Positions 42,576-55,004 of a DNA stretch of 64,000 bases are shown here, piece by piece; within the stretch, counting starts at the first letter, position 1; each line of letters opens with the position of its first letter. Source of the stretch: Deltaproteobacteria bacterium (GTDB lineage Bacteria; Myxococcota_A; Polyangia; Polyangiales; JADJMO01); the NCBI GenBank assembly GCA_025363655.1, contig JANYDK010000147.1, positions 124,001 to 188,000 on the forward strand. The letters run 5' to 3'. Both the position numbers and the translations under genes were made by a program. The notes beneath the pieces are model-generated. The model was given only the letters and a program-made list of their open reading frames with translations. It did not search any database and was not told the origin of the DNA.

Positions 42576-44281
42576 TTTCCCACATCCCATGGATCGCCCT
42601 TGTCGATCGGAACCTTCGCCTGCCCGCTCGAGCTCGAAGAAGGCTGTGCCGTCACGGTCGGCTGTGGAGGCGCAACGGTGGCGCTCGCCGATGGAGACAA
42701 AGGCGACGGCGCTGGCAACGGACCGCCCGGCACGAGGACCAAGTGCGCTTTCGCTTCGGCGGCATCGAAGACGATCCATTGCGACTTGGCGACGTAGCCG
42801 GGCGCCTCGGCGCTGACCTTGTGCGTCGCGCCGTCACGCACGTAGCGCGCGTTGGTCGGGTTGGCCGCGAGGCGCACGCCGTCGAGGAGCAGCGTCGCGT
42901 TCTTCGGCACGGCATCGAGCGAGAGCGCCACGTACGAAGCTCCCGGCGCTGCGACGCTGGCGACGACGGTGGCGCTCGTCGTCGGTGTGGGCGCCGCGAG
43001 CGGTATCATCGTCAAATCGAGGGCGGACGCGCTGCTCGAGGCGACGGCGGCTTCGGCGGTGGCGCTCGCACCGGAGGAGATGACCGGCGGTGGCGTCGGC
43101 GCAGAACGACCGCGCACGGCGAAGATGACCGCTGCCGTCGCCACCAGCGCCACGGCCGCCGCGAGGTAGAACGAGCGGCGCTGGGTGGCCTGTCGCACGC
43201 CGGTCGGGCGCGCGACCACGATTTTCGAGCCCGATTCGGCCTCTCGAGTGGTGAGCTGCCCGCGCTGATCGCTGAGGTCGAGGATCGGCGCCGTCGGTAG
43301 CTCGCGGGCGAGCTTGAGTTGGCCCTCGATGGTATCGCGCAGGTGACGACGCGTGTCGGCGAACTGCGCGTCGACGAACCGACCGACGTCGCGCGGCGAG
43401 GTGCGCGACTCGTGGTCTTCGAGGAACGCATCGAGCTCGCCCTGCAGCTCGGCCGCGGTTGCATGACGGGATTCTGGATCGTACTCGAGCGCCTTCTCGA
43501 TGATCGCCTCGAGCCGCTCGGGCATGTCGGGCGCGTGCAACCTCGGCCGCGGGATCGCCCCGTTCATCAAGAGGTTGATGATTTGCGGCTCCGATCGCCC
43601 ACGCCACATGCGCGCGCCGGTCGCCGCCTCCCAGAGCATGACGCCGACGGCGAAGATGTCGGCGCGACGATCGGGCCGCTTCCCCTCCGAGCTGTCGATT
43701 TGCTCGGGCGCCATGTAGTGGACCTTCCCCTTGAGCACGCCCGTCGTCGTCTCCGGCGAGCCGGCGCCAGTGACCTTGGCGATGCCGAAGTCGACCAGCT
43801 TCACCTGACCGTCGTAGGTGATGAAGATGTTGTGGGGCGTCGCGTCGCGATGGACGATGCCGAGCGGCGTGCCGTCGAAGTCGGCGAGCTCGTGCGCGTA
43901 GTGGAGCCCGGAGAGCGCCTCGCTGAGCGTCCGCAGGTGCATCGCCGTCGGAAACGTCGTCTCCTCGTCACGGCATCGACGAAGGACGGTCGAGAGCGAC
44001 TGCCCGTCGAGGTACTCCATCGCCATGTAGTGACGTTTGCCGTCGAAGCCGACGTCGTTGGTCTGGACGATGTTCGGGTGACTGAGTCGCGCGGCGATGC
44101 GGGCCTCGCGGAGGAACATCTCGAGGAGCTCGGGATCGTCGGCGAGCTCGGGGCGGAGCCGCTTGACGACGAGGAGCTTGGAGAAGCCCGCCATGCCGCT
44201 CGCGACGCAGAGGAACACCTCGCCCATGCCACCGCGGCCGAGCTCGGCGATGTCGCGATATTTGTTCTCGCCCCCACTCAT
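42572..44281 (-). CDS. Transmembrane Ser/Thr protein kinase with PEGA domain
   Basis: 569 residues from ATG 44279-44281; a longer frame upstream is not needed for the domain. The kinase domain starts at about residue 10: Gly-loop LGRGGMGEVF, Lys in LLVVKRL, DFGIAK and VHYMAPEQ. The catalytic loop reads HRDATPHN (about 143-150): HRD is kept, but the following Lys of HRDLKPxN is Thr. This substitution (Ser or Thr) is common in myxobacterial kinases, so it may still be active. A membrane helix (YLAAAVALVATAAVIFAV, about 370-388) precedes a linker and a PEGA domain (SLDAVPKNATLLLDGVRL). It is coupled to the TPR partner by a four-base overlap. Confidence 0.9.
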   Translation of the reverse strand: MSGGENKYRDIAELGRGGMGEVFLCVASGMAGFSKLLVVKRLRPELADDPELLEMFLREARIAARLSHPNIVQTNDVGFDGKRHYMAMEYLDGQSLSTVLRRCRDEETTFPTAMHLRTLSEALSGLHYAHELADFDGTPLGIVHRDATPHNIFITYDGQVKLVDFGIAKVTGAGSPETTTGVLKGKVHYMAPEQIDSSEGKRPDRRADIFAVGVMLWEAATGARMWRGRSEPQIINLLMNGAIPRPRLHAPDMPERLEAIIEKALEYDPESRHATAAELQGELDAFLEDHESRTSPRDVGRFVDAQFADTRRHLRDTIEGQLKLARELPTAPILDLSDQRGQLTTREAESGSKIVVARPTGVRQATQRRSFYLAAAVALVATAAVIFAVRGRSAPTPPPVISSGASATAEAAVASSSASALDLTMIPLAAPTPTTSATVVASVAAPGASYVALSLDAVPKNATLLLDGVRLAANPTNARYVRDGATHKVSAEAPGYVAKSQWIVFDAAEAKAHLVLVPGGPLPAPSPLSPSASATVAPPQPTVTAQPSSSSSGQAKVPIDKGDPWDVGK

Positions 44282-44321
44282 CGCATCACAGAGAAGGTAG
44301 CGCAAAGCGAGCGCACGCGTG

Positions 44322-46058
44322 CTAGTCGACCTCGCAATAGCCGAACGAACAGACCGGGCGGGCGGCCGGGCACTCGGCGTCCTTGCCACAACGATGACAC
44401 TCGGCGGGGGTCACCCCCGGCGGGGCGGCCTCGAAAGCGCAGGAACAGGAGCGCGCCGGCGTGAACGGCTCGAGCGGCCCGCTGTCCTTGCGCCGGGTCA
44501 CACGCATGGCGCACTGCGGAATCGCGGCCGAACCAGAGGCCGGATCTTTCAGCGCGGCGATGATGTCGAGCCCACGCGGGAGCTGTTTGCGAACGGTGAG
44601 GTAGAGCGCCAGGTCACGCACCAGATCGGGCGGCCGATGCGGTTCGAGCTCGGGGTTGTTGCCGACGAAGTCACCGCCCACGAGGCGACCGAAGACGTGG
44701 ATCGGCGCCCAGAGGAAGTAGTGACCATCGCGCACGGCGCGACGATCGGTGGCGGAGGGCTCGGAGTCCCAATAGAAGCCGACGTGTTGATCGGTGTGCT
44801 GGTAGGCGAGCACCTTCACGAGCGTGCGGGCATTGTCGGTTTGATCGGATGAGGAGAAGCCGAGCGTCGCCTCGAGCTTCGCCGACGGTGCGTTGCCGAC
44901 GAGGGTAACCATGTTGGCGCCGCCGTGCGAGTCGATGCCGAGGAAGCGGTCGACGGGCAGACCGGAGGCGATGGCGACCAAATTCTGGTTCGCCGAGCTC
45001 GGGTTGCGGCGATAGAGCACGCTCTCGTCACCCCACGGAAGAACGTGCGCCGCCGCTCCGAATCCATAAATTTTATATGCACCTGCGGCGCTGATCGCTT
45101 CTTGGGTCGAGCCGTGCGGCGCGATGAAGCCGATCGGATTGACTGCGCCGAGGAGATCTCCGAGATCGGCCGGCTGGGGCACGCCCGGATTGCACGAGTC
45201 CCAAAAGAGGCCTCCTCCCGCGAGATCGGCGACGTAAGGCGTGTCGAGCGTGCAGACCTCTGCCGGCTTGCCGGAGCGCAGGATGGTGACGGTGCCCGAC
45301 GCGCGTGGGCCGCCAGGTTGCAAGGCGTTCACGCCGTCGCACGAGCCGACGATCTTGGTGACGATGCTGATCTCGGTGCTGACGTCGGCGAGCGCGTCGA
45401 TGGTCGGTTGCAAGAGGAGCCCCGTCGAGCCGACATAGACGACAGGGTTCTGCAGCGTCGTCAGCGCCGGGCACTTCGGCGGAGGAGGAGGACCCGTGTC
45501 GATGCCGATGTCGACGCCGACCTCGAGACCCGAATCGGTCACTGCATCGTCACTCACGTCAACGCCGTCGTCACTCGCGTCACTCGCGTCACTCGCGTCG
45601 GGAGTCGTATCGGTGCCCGCGTCAGGAGACGGCAGTGCTGGGCGTGGATCGGCGGGATCGAAGCCGCCGATGCGCGTCTCATCGTCGAAGGGGGCGAACG
45701 CGTACGATGTGCATGCGTTGAGCAGCTGCTCGTTGTTCGTCGGCGCACAGCGGTAGCAGCCGCGGCCACCGAACCCGGCCTCGTCCCAACAATCGGCGTC
45801 GCCTACGTCGAGCGTGTCGGCTGCGTCGGCCGCGCCGCTGTCGACGACATCGGGACCGGCGTCGCTCGTCACGCGCACGCAGACGCGCTGATCGGAGCAC
45901 ACTTCACCCGGAAAAAGACGCGCGCAGTCGGCGTCGGTCGAGCATTGCTCGGCGCTCGTCTGCACGAGGAGCGAGCAGGCAGCGAGCGCAGAGGTGACCA
46001 TCGCGCCGACTGCCGCGTAGGCCAACCACCCTCGATTTCGTCGGCCCGTTCGCACCAT
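44322..46058 (-). CDS. PstS-like substrate-binding lipoprotein with Cys-rich flanks
   Basis: 578 residues. The signal peptide ends in lipobox LAAC. A Cys-rich head (CSTDADCARLFPGEVCSDQRVC, then WDEAGFGGRGCYRCAP) is followed by an Asp/Thr/Ser stalk (DTTPDASDASDASDDGVDV). Residues about 210-500 resemble a periplasmic phosphate-type binding protein: VVYVGSTGLLLQPTIDAL, ISAAGAYKIYGFG and DESVLYRRNPSSAN. The C-terminus returns to short Cys modules (CSCAFEAAPPG, CHRCGKDAEC, CSFGYC). No transporter genes are adjacent, so a sensing or capture role is possible. The gene is alone; its stop lies 40 bases before the kinase start, on the same strand. Confidence 0.7.
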   Translation of the reverse strand: MVRTGRRNRGWLAYAAVGAMVTSALAACSLLVQTSAEQCSTDADCARLFPGEVCSDQRVCVRVTSDAGPDVVDSGAADAADTLDVGDADCWDEAGFGGRGCYRCAPTNNEQLLNACTSYAFAPFDDETRIGGFDPADPRPALPSPDAGTDTTPDASDASDASDDGVDVSDDAVTDSGLEVGVDIGIDTGPPPPPKCPALTTLQNPVVYVGSTGLLLQPTIDALADVSTEISIVTKIVGSCDGVNALQPGGPRASGTVTILRSGKPAEVCTLDTPYVADLAGGGLFWDSCNPGVPQPADLGDLLGAVNPIGFIAPHGSTQEAISAAGAYKIYGFGAAAHVLPWGDESVLYRRNPSSANQNLVAIASGLPVDRFLGIDSHGGANMVTLVGNAPSAKLEATLGFSSSDQTDNARTLVKVLAYQHTDQHVGFYWDSEPSATDRRAVRDGHYFLWAPIHVFGRLVGGDFVGNNPELEPHRPPDLVRDLALYLTVRKQLPRGLDIIAALKDPASGSAAIPQCAMRVTRRKDSGPLEPFTPARSCSCAFEAAPPGVTPAECHRCGKDAECPAARPVCSFGYCEVD

Positions 46059-46124
46059 GCCCTCCCCGGACGTGCTTCAGGGTACCACGCGGCTCGCCGG
46101 CGCGAGATCGCATGCGAATGATTC

Positions 46125-46552
46125 CTAGCGCAGACGCTGCATGCGCGAGAGCGTGAAGCCGCTGCCCGCCGCGAAGCCGACGCGCGGGTAGTAGGCCTCG
46201 GCTTCGGGCGCGGCGAAGAGGAAAATGGTGGCAGTGCCACCCGCCTTCTGCGTGCGCTTCATCAGCTCGCGACCGACGCCTTGCTTCTGAAAGGCGCGTC
46301 GCACCGCCAAGTCGGAGAGATAGGTGCAGAAGCAGAAGTCGGAGAGACTGCGCGCGACGCCGATCATCGTCTCGCCCGACCACGCGGTGACGACGAGGTT
46401 CGCGTGGGCGAACATCTTGCCGATGATTTCGCGGTCGTCGATGGGGCGGTAGGCGCCGAGCCCGGAGTCGCGGAAGACGTCGATGATGGCGTCGACGTCG
46501 AGCTCGCTCCCCGATTTCGCGAGGCGATACTCGATCGCGACGTTGGTCGCGC

Positions 46553-46556
<4 letters not shown>
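46125..46556 (-). CDS. GNAT-family N-acetyltransferase
   Basis: 143 residues, the normal size for a minimal GNAT domain. The acetyl-CoA-binding motif A is AVRRAFQKQGVGRELM (Q-x-x-G-x-G), and the C-terminal strand-helix has AEAYYPRVGF, common in YjdJ/ElaA-type acetyltransferases. Its start overlaps the methionine/folate gene by four bases. The acceptor substrate cannot be predicted. Confidence 0.88.
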
Positions 46557-48427
<1,871 letters not shown>

Positions 48428-48496
48428 CGGACGCGTGGTGTAGCGCGATGAGAAAGGGTGCGAAAGGCGTCTGCCCAGCTGCCGACGGGAGCCCGT

Positions 48497-50467
<1,971 letters not shown>

Positions 50468-50470
50468 CGC

Positions 50471-52570
50471 TCAGCCTCCCTCGGCGGCGCGCTGACAGGC
50501 CTTGCGAACCCGACGCGCCGACGACGCCAGCCCTTGTTCGAAGAGCACCTTTGCCTTCGGCGCGCGCGATCGATGGAGCGCGACGGCGGCGGCGTCGCGG
50601 ACGTTTGCGGTCGCACCCGACTCGATGAGGCCGCCCGATTGGAGGAGCGTGCCGAGCGCATCGGCGGAGGTGTCGAGCGACGATTGCCCGAGCGCGTGGA
50701 CGATGCGAAGCCGCAATTCTTCGGCCTGTTTGTCGTCGGCGGCCACCTTCTCGAGCTCGGAGATCGCGCTCGGACCGAGGAGCTCGCCACGGAGCGACAT
50801 GTTGGCGTGATGACGCACCTCTTGCGACGAATCGGTGACGTACGACGCGACCACGTCCATCGTCGCTTGTTCGTGCGGCAAGCTGCGGAGCGCGCGAATC
50901 ACCTCCAGGCGCACGCGCTCGTCGGGGTGCCTCCGCGCCGGAATCACGTCGGCGACGGTGCAACCCGACTGCGCCAAGAGCTGGACCGAGTTGCGCACGA
51001 CGTACCAGTTCGGCGAGCGGAGCTTCTCGCGCAAGAGCGGGATGAGCGCGTTGCCGGCGTGGGGCAGGGCGTCGAGCATGATGCGCCGGAGCTTGCGGTT
51101 GTCGCAGGCGTCGAGGCGATCGAGCACCACGTGCGGTGAAAAGCGGACGAAGAGCTTGACGCTGGCGATCACGTCCTCGAGCTGTCCGGCGTCGACCGCC
51201 GCCTCGAGGTCGACGAGGATCCGCGGGGACGACCGGACGTTCGCGACCGCGCGCATCGCCTGCTCGACGCCCTCGCGCCACTCCGGTCGATCGACGCGAC
51301 CGAGCGAACGAAGGAGCCCGAGCACCGCGCCGTCCTCACCTTCGTCGGAGAGCACCGCCGCGACCTCCGGGAGCGAGCGGCAAAAGCGATCGAACGAGCG
51401 CGTGCGCGTGGCGATCGACACCACCTCGGTGACGACCCGTCGCCCATCGATGCGACTGGGGCGCATCGGCGACCGTTCAGCCGGCACCGCGAGAATCTCG
51501 GCGCGTGACTGCGCGACCCGGCCAGCGACCTCGGCGAGGACCTCGCGCTCGCGCCGAAAGGAGTCATGCTCGGGCACCGGACGCGCGAGGATTTGGATGA
51601 GCTCGTCGGCCGACGCGTCGTCGCTCGGAAGATCGAAGAGTGAGAGCGCCAGCCGCCGCAGCGCGCCGACGCGAGTGCCGTCGTGAGAGACGACCGACGT
51701 CAGCGCATAGAGGACGATGTCGAGCTCGCTGGCGTGAAATCGCACGCTGGGAAAGGCGAATCGCGCCAGCTGATCGGGCGAGAGCCCTTCGAGCGCCCAC
51801 GTCAACCCCCGACGAAATTCGCCGACGAGCGCAGGAAACCCGAGCAGAAGTCGATCGCGCGAGAGCGGCGCGAGGGCGAGGAAGACCTTGCGCAGGCTCT
51901 CCCCGAGCGGCACTCCCGTCTTCTTCTCTTCTTGTTCGGTCATCAGCGCGAGACCGGCGGCCGCTTCGGCGATGCCGGCGGCGTCCTCCTCGAGGATGGT
52001 GACCGCGATCTCCGGATGGCGGAGCAGCTCGGCGAGATGCTCTCCAATCGCCGCGTCGACCCCTCGCTTGGCGAGGAGATCGCGGAGCATGTCGCGGAAG
52101 AACGTGCGCAGCTTGGCGCGGCGGTTCTGCGACTCGCGTTCTTCGGCGGTGATGTCGTGCGCGATCTCCTCGAGCTGGACGCGGACGAGGCCGCGCTCGA
52201 GGGCGAGGCGGACGATGCCTCCGCGGTCGAAGATCGCCTGCGCCGGCATCGCCAGGAGCTCCACGAGCCTGGTCAGCTCGTCGGCGCCGACGCCGCGAAG
52301 GAAGCGGAGAATCAGCACTCCGCGCGCGTGGAGACTTCCCCCGAGCCGCGTCTTGATCGCTGCATGACGGACGACGGCGTCGCCGAGCATCACCTCGTCC
52401 TTGAGGACGCCGAGCTCGATCACCGCTTGGGCGGCGAGGGCGCGATCGAAGGCGACCTGCGCGCGGACCCCGAGCTCGAGGCTGCTCGGGTGCGACACCG
52501 AGTACTGCAGCGCGCGTCCGAGCCACTGCGCGAGGGCGATCAGCGCTTCTTCCTCGAGCGGCGCGCTCAC
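50471..52570 (-). CDS. HEAT-repeat scaffold-like protein
   Basis: 699 residues from GTG 52568-52570, overlapping the J-domain stop (GTGA). No catalytic motif is seen. The N-terminal 350 residues are helical and leucine-rich with many Arg/Glu. The C-terminal half (about 470-690) has HEAT/Armadillo-type repeats (LREKLRSPNWYVVRNSVQLL, ARRHPDERVRLEVIRALRSL, YVTDSSQEVRHHANMSLRG) ending near ALHRSRAPKAKVLFEQGL. Such solenoids bind proteins or other macromolecules. Tight coupling to a J-domain protein and an HD-GYP-like enzyme suggests a scaffold for them. It is not a recognised named family. Confidence 0.75.
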   Translation of the reverse strand: MSAPLEEEALIALAQWLGRALQYSVSHPSSLELGVRAQVAFDRALAAQAVIELGVLKDEVMLGDAVVRHAAIKTRLGGSLHARGVLILRFLRGVGADELTRLVELLAMPAQAIFDRGGIVRLALERGLVRVQLEEIAHDITAEERESQNRRAKLRTFFRDMLRDLLAKRGVDAAIGEHLAELLRHPEIAVTILEEDAAGIAEAAAGLALMTEQEEKKTGVPLGESLRKVFLALAPLSRDRLLLGFPALVGEFRRGLTWALEGLSPDQLARFAFPSVRFHASELDIVLYALTSVVSHDGTRVGALRRLALSLFDLPSDDASADELIQILARPVPEHDSFRREREVLAEVAGRVAQSRAEILAVPAERSPMRPSRIDGRRVVTEVVSIATRTRSFDRFCRSLPEVAAVLSDEGEDGAVLGLLRSLGRVDRPEWREGVEQAMRAVANVRSSPRILVDLEAAVDAGQLEDVIASVKLFVRFSPHVVLDRLDACDNRKLRRIMLDALPHAGNALIPLLREKLRSPNWYVVRNSVQLLAQSGCTVADVIPARRHPDERVRLEVIRALRSLPHEQATMDVVASYVTDSSQEVRHHANMSLRGELLGPSAISELEKVAADDKQAEELRLRIVHALGQSSLDTSADALGTLLQSGGLIESGATANVRDAAAVALHRSRAPKAKVLFEQGLASSARRVRKACQRAAEGG

Positions 52571-53343
52571 GTGCCTCCACCGATTCGGGCGAGCGCGGCG
52601 GCGAGGTGCTCGCGTGCTTCGGCGTCGTCGGGCCTCGTCACGAGCAGCTGCTTCCACGACGCTGCCGCCTCGGCCCAGTGTCCATATCGCTCTTCCAGCT
52701 TGGCCTTGCGCCGATGGCTCTCTCCGAGCTTCTCGTCGGCCTCGCGTTGCGCAATGGCCCACTCCGCCTTGAGGGCAGCGTCGGTCGGCGCATAGACGAG
52801 CGCGTTGCGCAGCGCCTCGGCGGCGGCGATCGAGTCACCTGAAGCGCGGGCCCGTGCCGCGGCGTCGGTGAGCTCTTTCACCTTCGACTTGCCGGCGACG
52901 AAACGCTGTTTGAGCGCGTCCATCGCCGCCTTTCGCTCGGCGGCGATCTTGGGATCGACCGGCGGCCCGCTCGGCGCAGTGGGCACCGTCGGAACGCCCG
53001 GCTTCGGCGGCAGCGGCGAGATCGGCGACGCCCCAAGGGCGCGTCCGAGCTTGGCGTCGTAGCCCGCCCGCCGATCGAGGGACGTCAGCGTCTCGTAGGC
53101 CTCGGTGACCCGCGCGAAGATCTTCTCCATCTTCGGCTTGAAGCTCCCGAGCCTCTTGCCGAAGAACCGATCGGGATGGAGCTGCCCGACGAGCTGAAAA
53201 TAGGCCCGTTGGACCTTCTTCTTGTCCGCCGTCGGCTCGACGCCGAGGAGCTCGTAGAACGAGAGCTGCTCGAGCTTGTCGTGCATCTCGAGGATGAGAC
53301 TGCGCTGGCGTGGGTCGAGCTCGACGTCTTCGTCGGTAGCCAT
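52567..53343 (-). CDS. J-domain (DnaJ-like) protein with TPR-like tail
   Basis: 258 residues from ATG 53341-53343. The J-domain lies at about 28-98: FYELLGVEPTADKKKVQRAY, HPD at 56-58 and VTEAYETLTSLDRRAGYD. The HPD tripeptide that stimulates Hsp70 ATPase is intact. There is no Gly/Phe-rich region or zinc-finger, so this is not DnaJ itself but a class C-type co-chaperone. A Pro-rich linker leads to helical repeats at about 160-250 that resemble TPR units (AAAEALRNALVYAPTDAA, WAEAAASWKQLLVTRPDDAEA). First gene of a three-gene operon; the 152-base gap upstream holds the ftsZ terminator. Confidence 0.88.
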   Translation of the reverse strand: MATDEDVELDPRQRSLILEMHDKLEQLSFYELLGVEPTADKKKVQRAYFQLVGQLHPDRFFGKRLGSFKPKMEKIFARVTEAYETLTSLDRRAGYDAKLGRALGASPISPLPPKPGVPTVPTAPSGPPVDPKIAAERKAAMDALKQRFVAGKSKVKELTDAAARARASGDSIAAAEALRNALVYAPTDAALKAEWAIAQREADEKLGESHRRKAKLEERYGHWAEAAASWKQLLVTRPDDAEAREHLAAALARIGGGT

Positions 53344-53424
53344 GGCGGTTGAAACGCGTTTTCGATCGATTTCGCCCGGAAGTCATCCCTGGCTCGAGGT
53401 ACGGCCGCTTTCGATCGAACGCAC

Positions 53425-53464
53425 AAAAAGGCGAGAGCCCCCCGCCGAGGCGCGCAGGAGGCTC
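53425..53464 (-). terminator. Intrinsic terminator after ftsZ
   Basis: On the minus strand, GAGCCTCC (53457-53464) pairs with GGGGGCTC or GGCTC (53435-53442) around a C/G-rich loop, and TTTTT (53425-53429) follows five bases later. It separates ftsZ from the J-domain operon. Confidence 0.5.
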
Positions 53465-53495
53465 CAACCATCGCGGGCTGGCTCGCAGTCGTCAG

Positions 53496-54749
53496 TTACT
53501 GATTGCGACGCATGTAGGCCGGGATGTCCCAGTCCTGATCGAGCGGCGAGGCGAAACGCTCGCGACCTTCGGTGCGGCTCGGCGGGGCCGGCTCGCGCGG
53601 CGGCATCGAGCTCGAGGGCTCGCGACGTCGGGCGCCCTGCTGGACGAAGAGCGGCTCGGAGGAGTCGCGACGCGAGGAGGCCGGCGCGACCGAACGGGCG
53701 AGCGGCTGGACCTGCGCCGGGAGCGCGTGCGGAATGGAAGAGCGCTGCGGCTGCGAAGGCGCCGCGTCTTCCTGCGCCATCACGCGGTCGAAGCCGGTGG
53801 CGATGACCGTGACCTTGACCATCTCGCCGAGCGCCGGATCGACCGACGCACCGAAGATGATGTTGGCGTCTTCGTGCGCCTGCTCCTGGATGAGCGCGGC
53901 CGCTTCGTCGATTTCCTTCATCTTCATGTCGGGCCCACCGACGATGTTGAGGAGGATGCCGGTGGCGCCGTCGACCGAGATGTTGTCGAGGAGCGGGCTG
54001 GTGACGGCCATCTCCGCGGCCTGGCGCGCGCGGCCCTGACCCTTGGCACAGCCAGTGCCCATGAGGGCTCTGCCCATGCTCGACATCACCGTTTTGACGT
54101 CGGCGAAATCGACATTGATGATGCCGACTTGCGTGATCAGATCCGAGATGCCGCGGACGGCCTGATAGAGGACCTCGTCGGCCCGCTTGAAGGCCTCGAT
54201 GAAGGTCAGGTCCTCGCCCAGATCGAAGAGCTTCTGGTTGGGGATGGTGATGAGCGTGTCGACGTGCTCACCGAGGAAGTGAAGCCCGCTGTCGGCGCGC
54301 TTGCTGCGCTGACGTCCCTCGAAGAGGAAGGGCTTGGTGACGACGCCGACGGTGAGCGCCCCCTCTTCGCGCGCGATCTGCGCGACGATCGGTGCGGCGC
54401 CGGTGCCGGTTCCGCCGCCCATGCCGGCGGTGATGAAGACCATGTCCGCACCTTGGATGAGCTCCTTGATGCGGTTGACGTCCTCGAGCGCGGCCTTGCG
54501 TCCCTGATCGGGATTCGCGCCTGCGCCAAGGCCTTTCGTCACGGTCTGGCCGATCTGCAGCTTCGTCGGCGCCGCGTTGGCGTCGAGTGCCTGCCGGTCG
54601 GTATTGATCGCGATGAACTCGACGCCGTCGAGTCCGAACTCGATCATCGTGTTCACTGCGTTGTTGCCGGAGCCACCGACACCGATGACCTTGATCCGCG
54701 CCTGGCTGTCCGGCTGGTCGTCTGCAAATTCGATCTGGAAGCCGCCCAT
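53496..54749 (-). CDS. ftsZ: Cell-division GTPase FtsZ
   Basis: 417 residues. ATG 54747-54749 follows GGAGGAG (54753-54759), the best ribosome-binding site in the region; an in-frame GTG 24 bases upstream is disfavoured. The tubulin-like fold shows [14 protein letters not shown], the signature [10 protein letters not shown] and T7-loop NVDFADVKT. After the GTPase domain comes a linker of about 80 residues, Ser/Pro/Arg-rich ([16 protein letters not shown]), and the conserved C-terminal peptide [11 protein letters not shown], which binds FtsA and other partners. FtsZ polymerises into the division ring. It is the last dcw gene, separated from ftsA by 255 bases of unusually A+T-rich sequence. Confidence 0.98.
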   Translation of the reverse strand: MGGFQIEFADDQPDSQARIKVIGVGGSGNNAVNTMIEFGLDGVEFIAINTDRQALDANAAPTKLQIGQTVTKGLGAGANPDQGRKAALEDVNRIKELIQGADMVFITAGMGGGTGTGAAPIVAQIAREEGALTVGVVTKPFLFEGRQRSKRADSGLHFLGEHVDTLITIPNQKLFDLGEDLTFIEAFKRADEVLYQAVRGISDLITQVGIINVDFADVKTVMSSMGRALMGTGCAKGQGRARQAAEMAVTSPLLDNISVDGATGILLNIVGGPDMKMKEIDEAAALIQEQAHEDANIIFGASVDPALGEMVKVTVIATGFDRVMAQEDAAPSQPQRSSIPHALPAQVQPLARSVAPASSRRDSSEPLFVQQGARRREPSSSMPPREPAPPSRTEGRERFASPLDQDWDIPAYMRRNQ

Positions 54750-54899
54750 CTGCTCCTCCGCGTGGCGCGTCACCTGATTGGTTTCCCTCGCGACCTCGGT
54801 CGCGAACCCGTTTCGGCGAGCGCTGCTTCGTTCCCCGTACGCCTTGGTCTTTGGCGGGAGGCCATCCTCTTCGACCGGGGCGCCTCTTCCCCGTTTACT

Positions 54900-55004
54900 T
54901 CGTCGAATCAGAAAGTCTTCCGCCGCCTAATGAACCACAACTCTGACAACTTATAAAGAGGTTACGTAAGTAAGTATAATCACACGATGTTTTTTACATA
55001 AAGA
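54900..55004 (-). promoter_or_regulatory. A+T-rich gap, probable ftsZ promoter region
   Basis: About 105 bases between ftsA and ftsZ are strikingly A+T-rich for this genome (GTAAGTAAGTATAATC, then a TTTTTT run). On the minus strand, candidate -10 hexamers are TATACT (54973-54978) and TATAAG near 54950; no good -35 is visible. The gap 54750-54899 is ordinary composition and appears to be the ftsZ leader. Promoter placement is inference. Confidence 0.45.
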
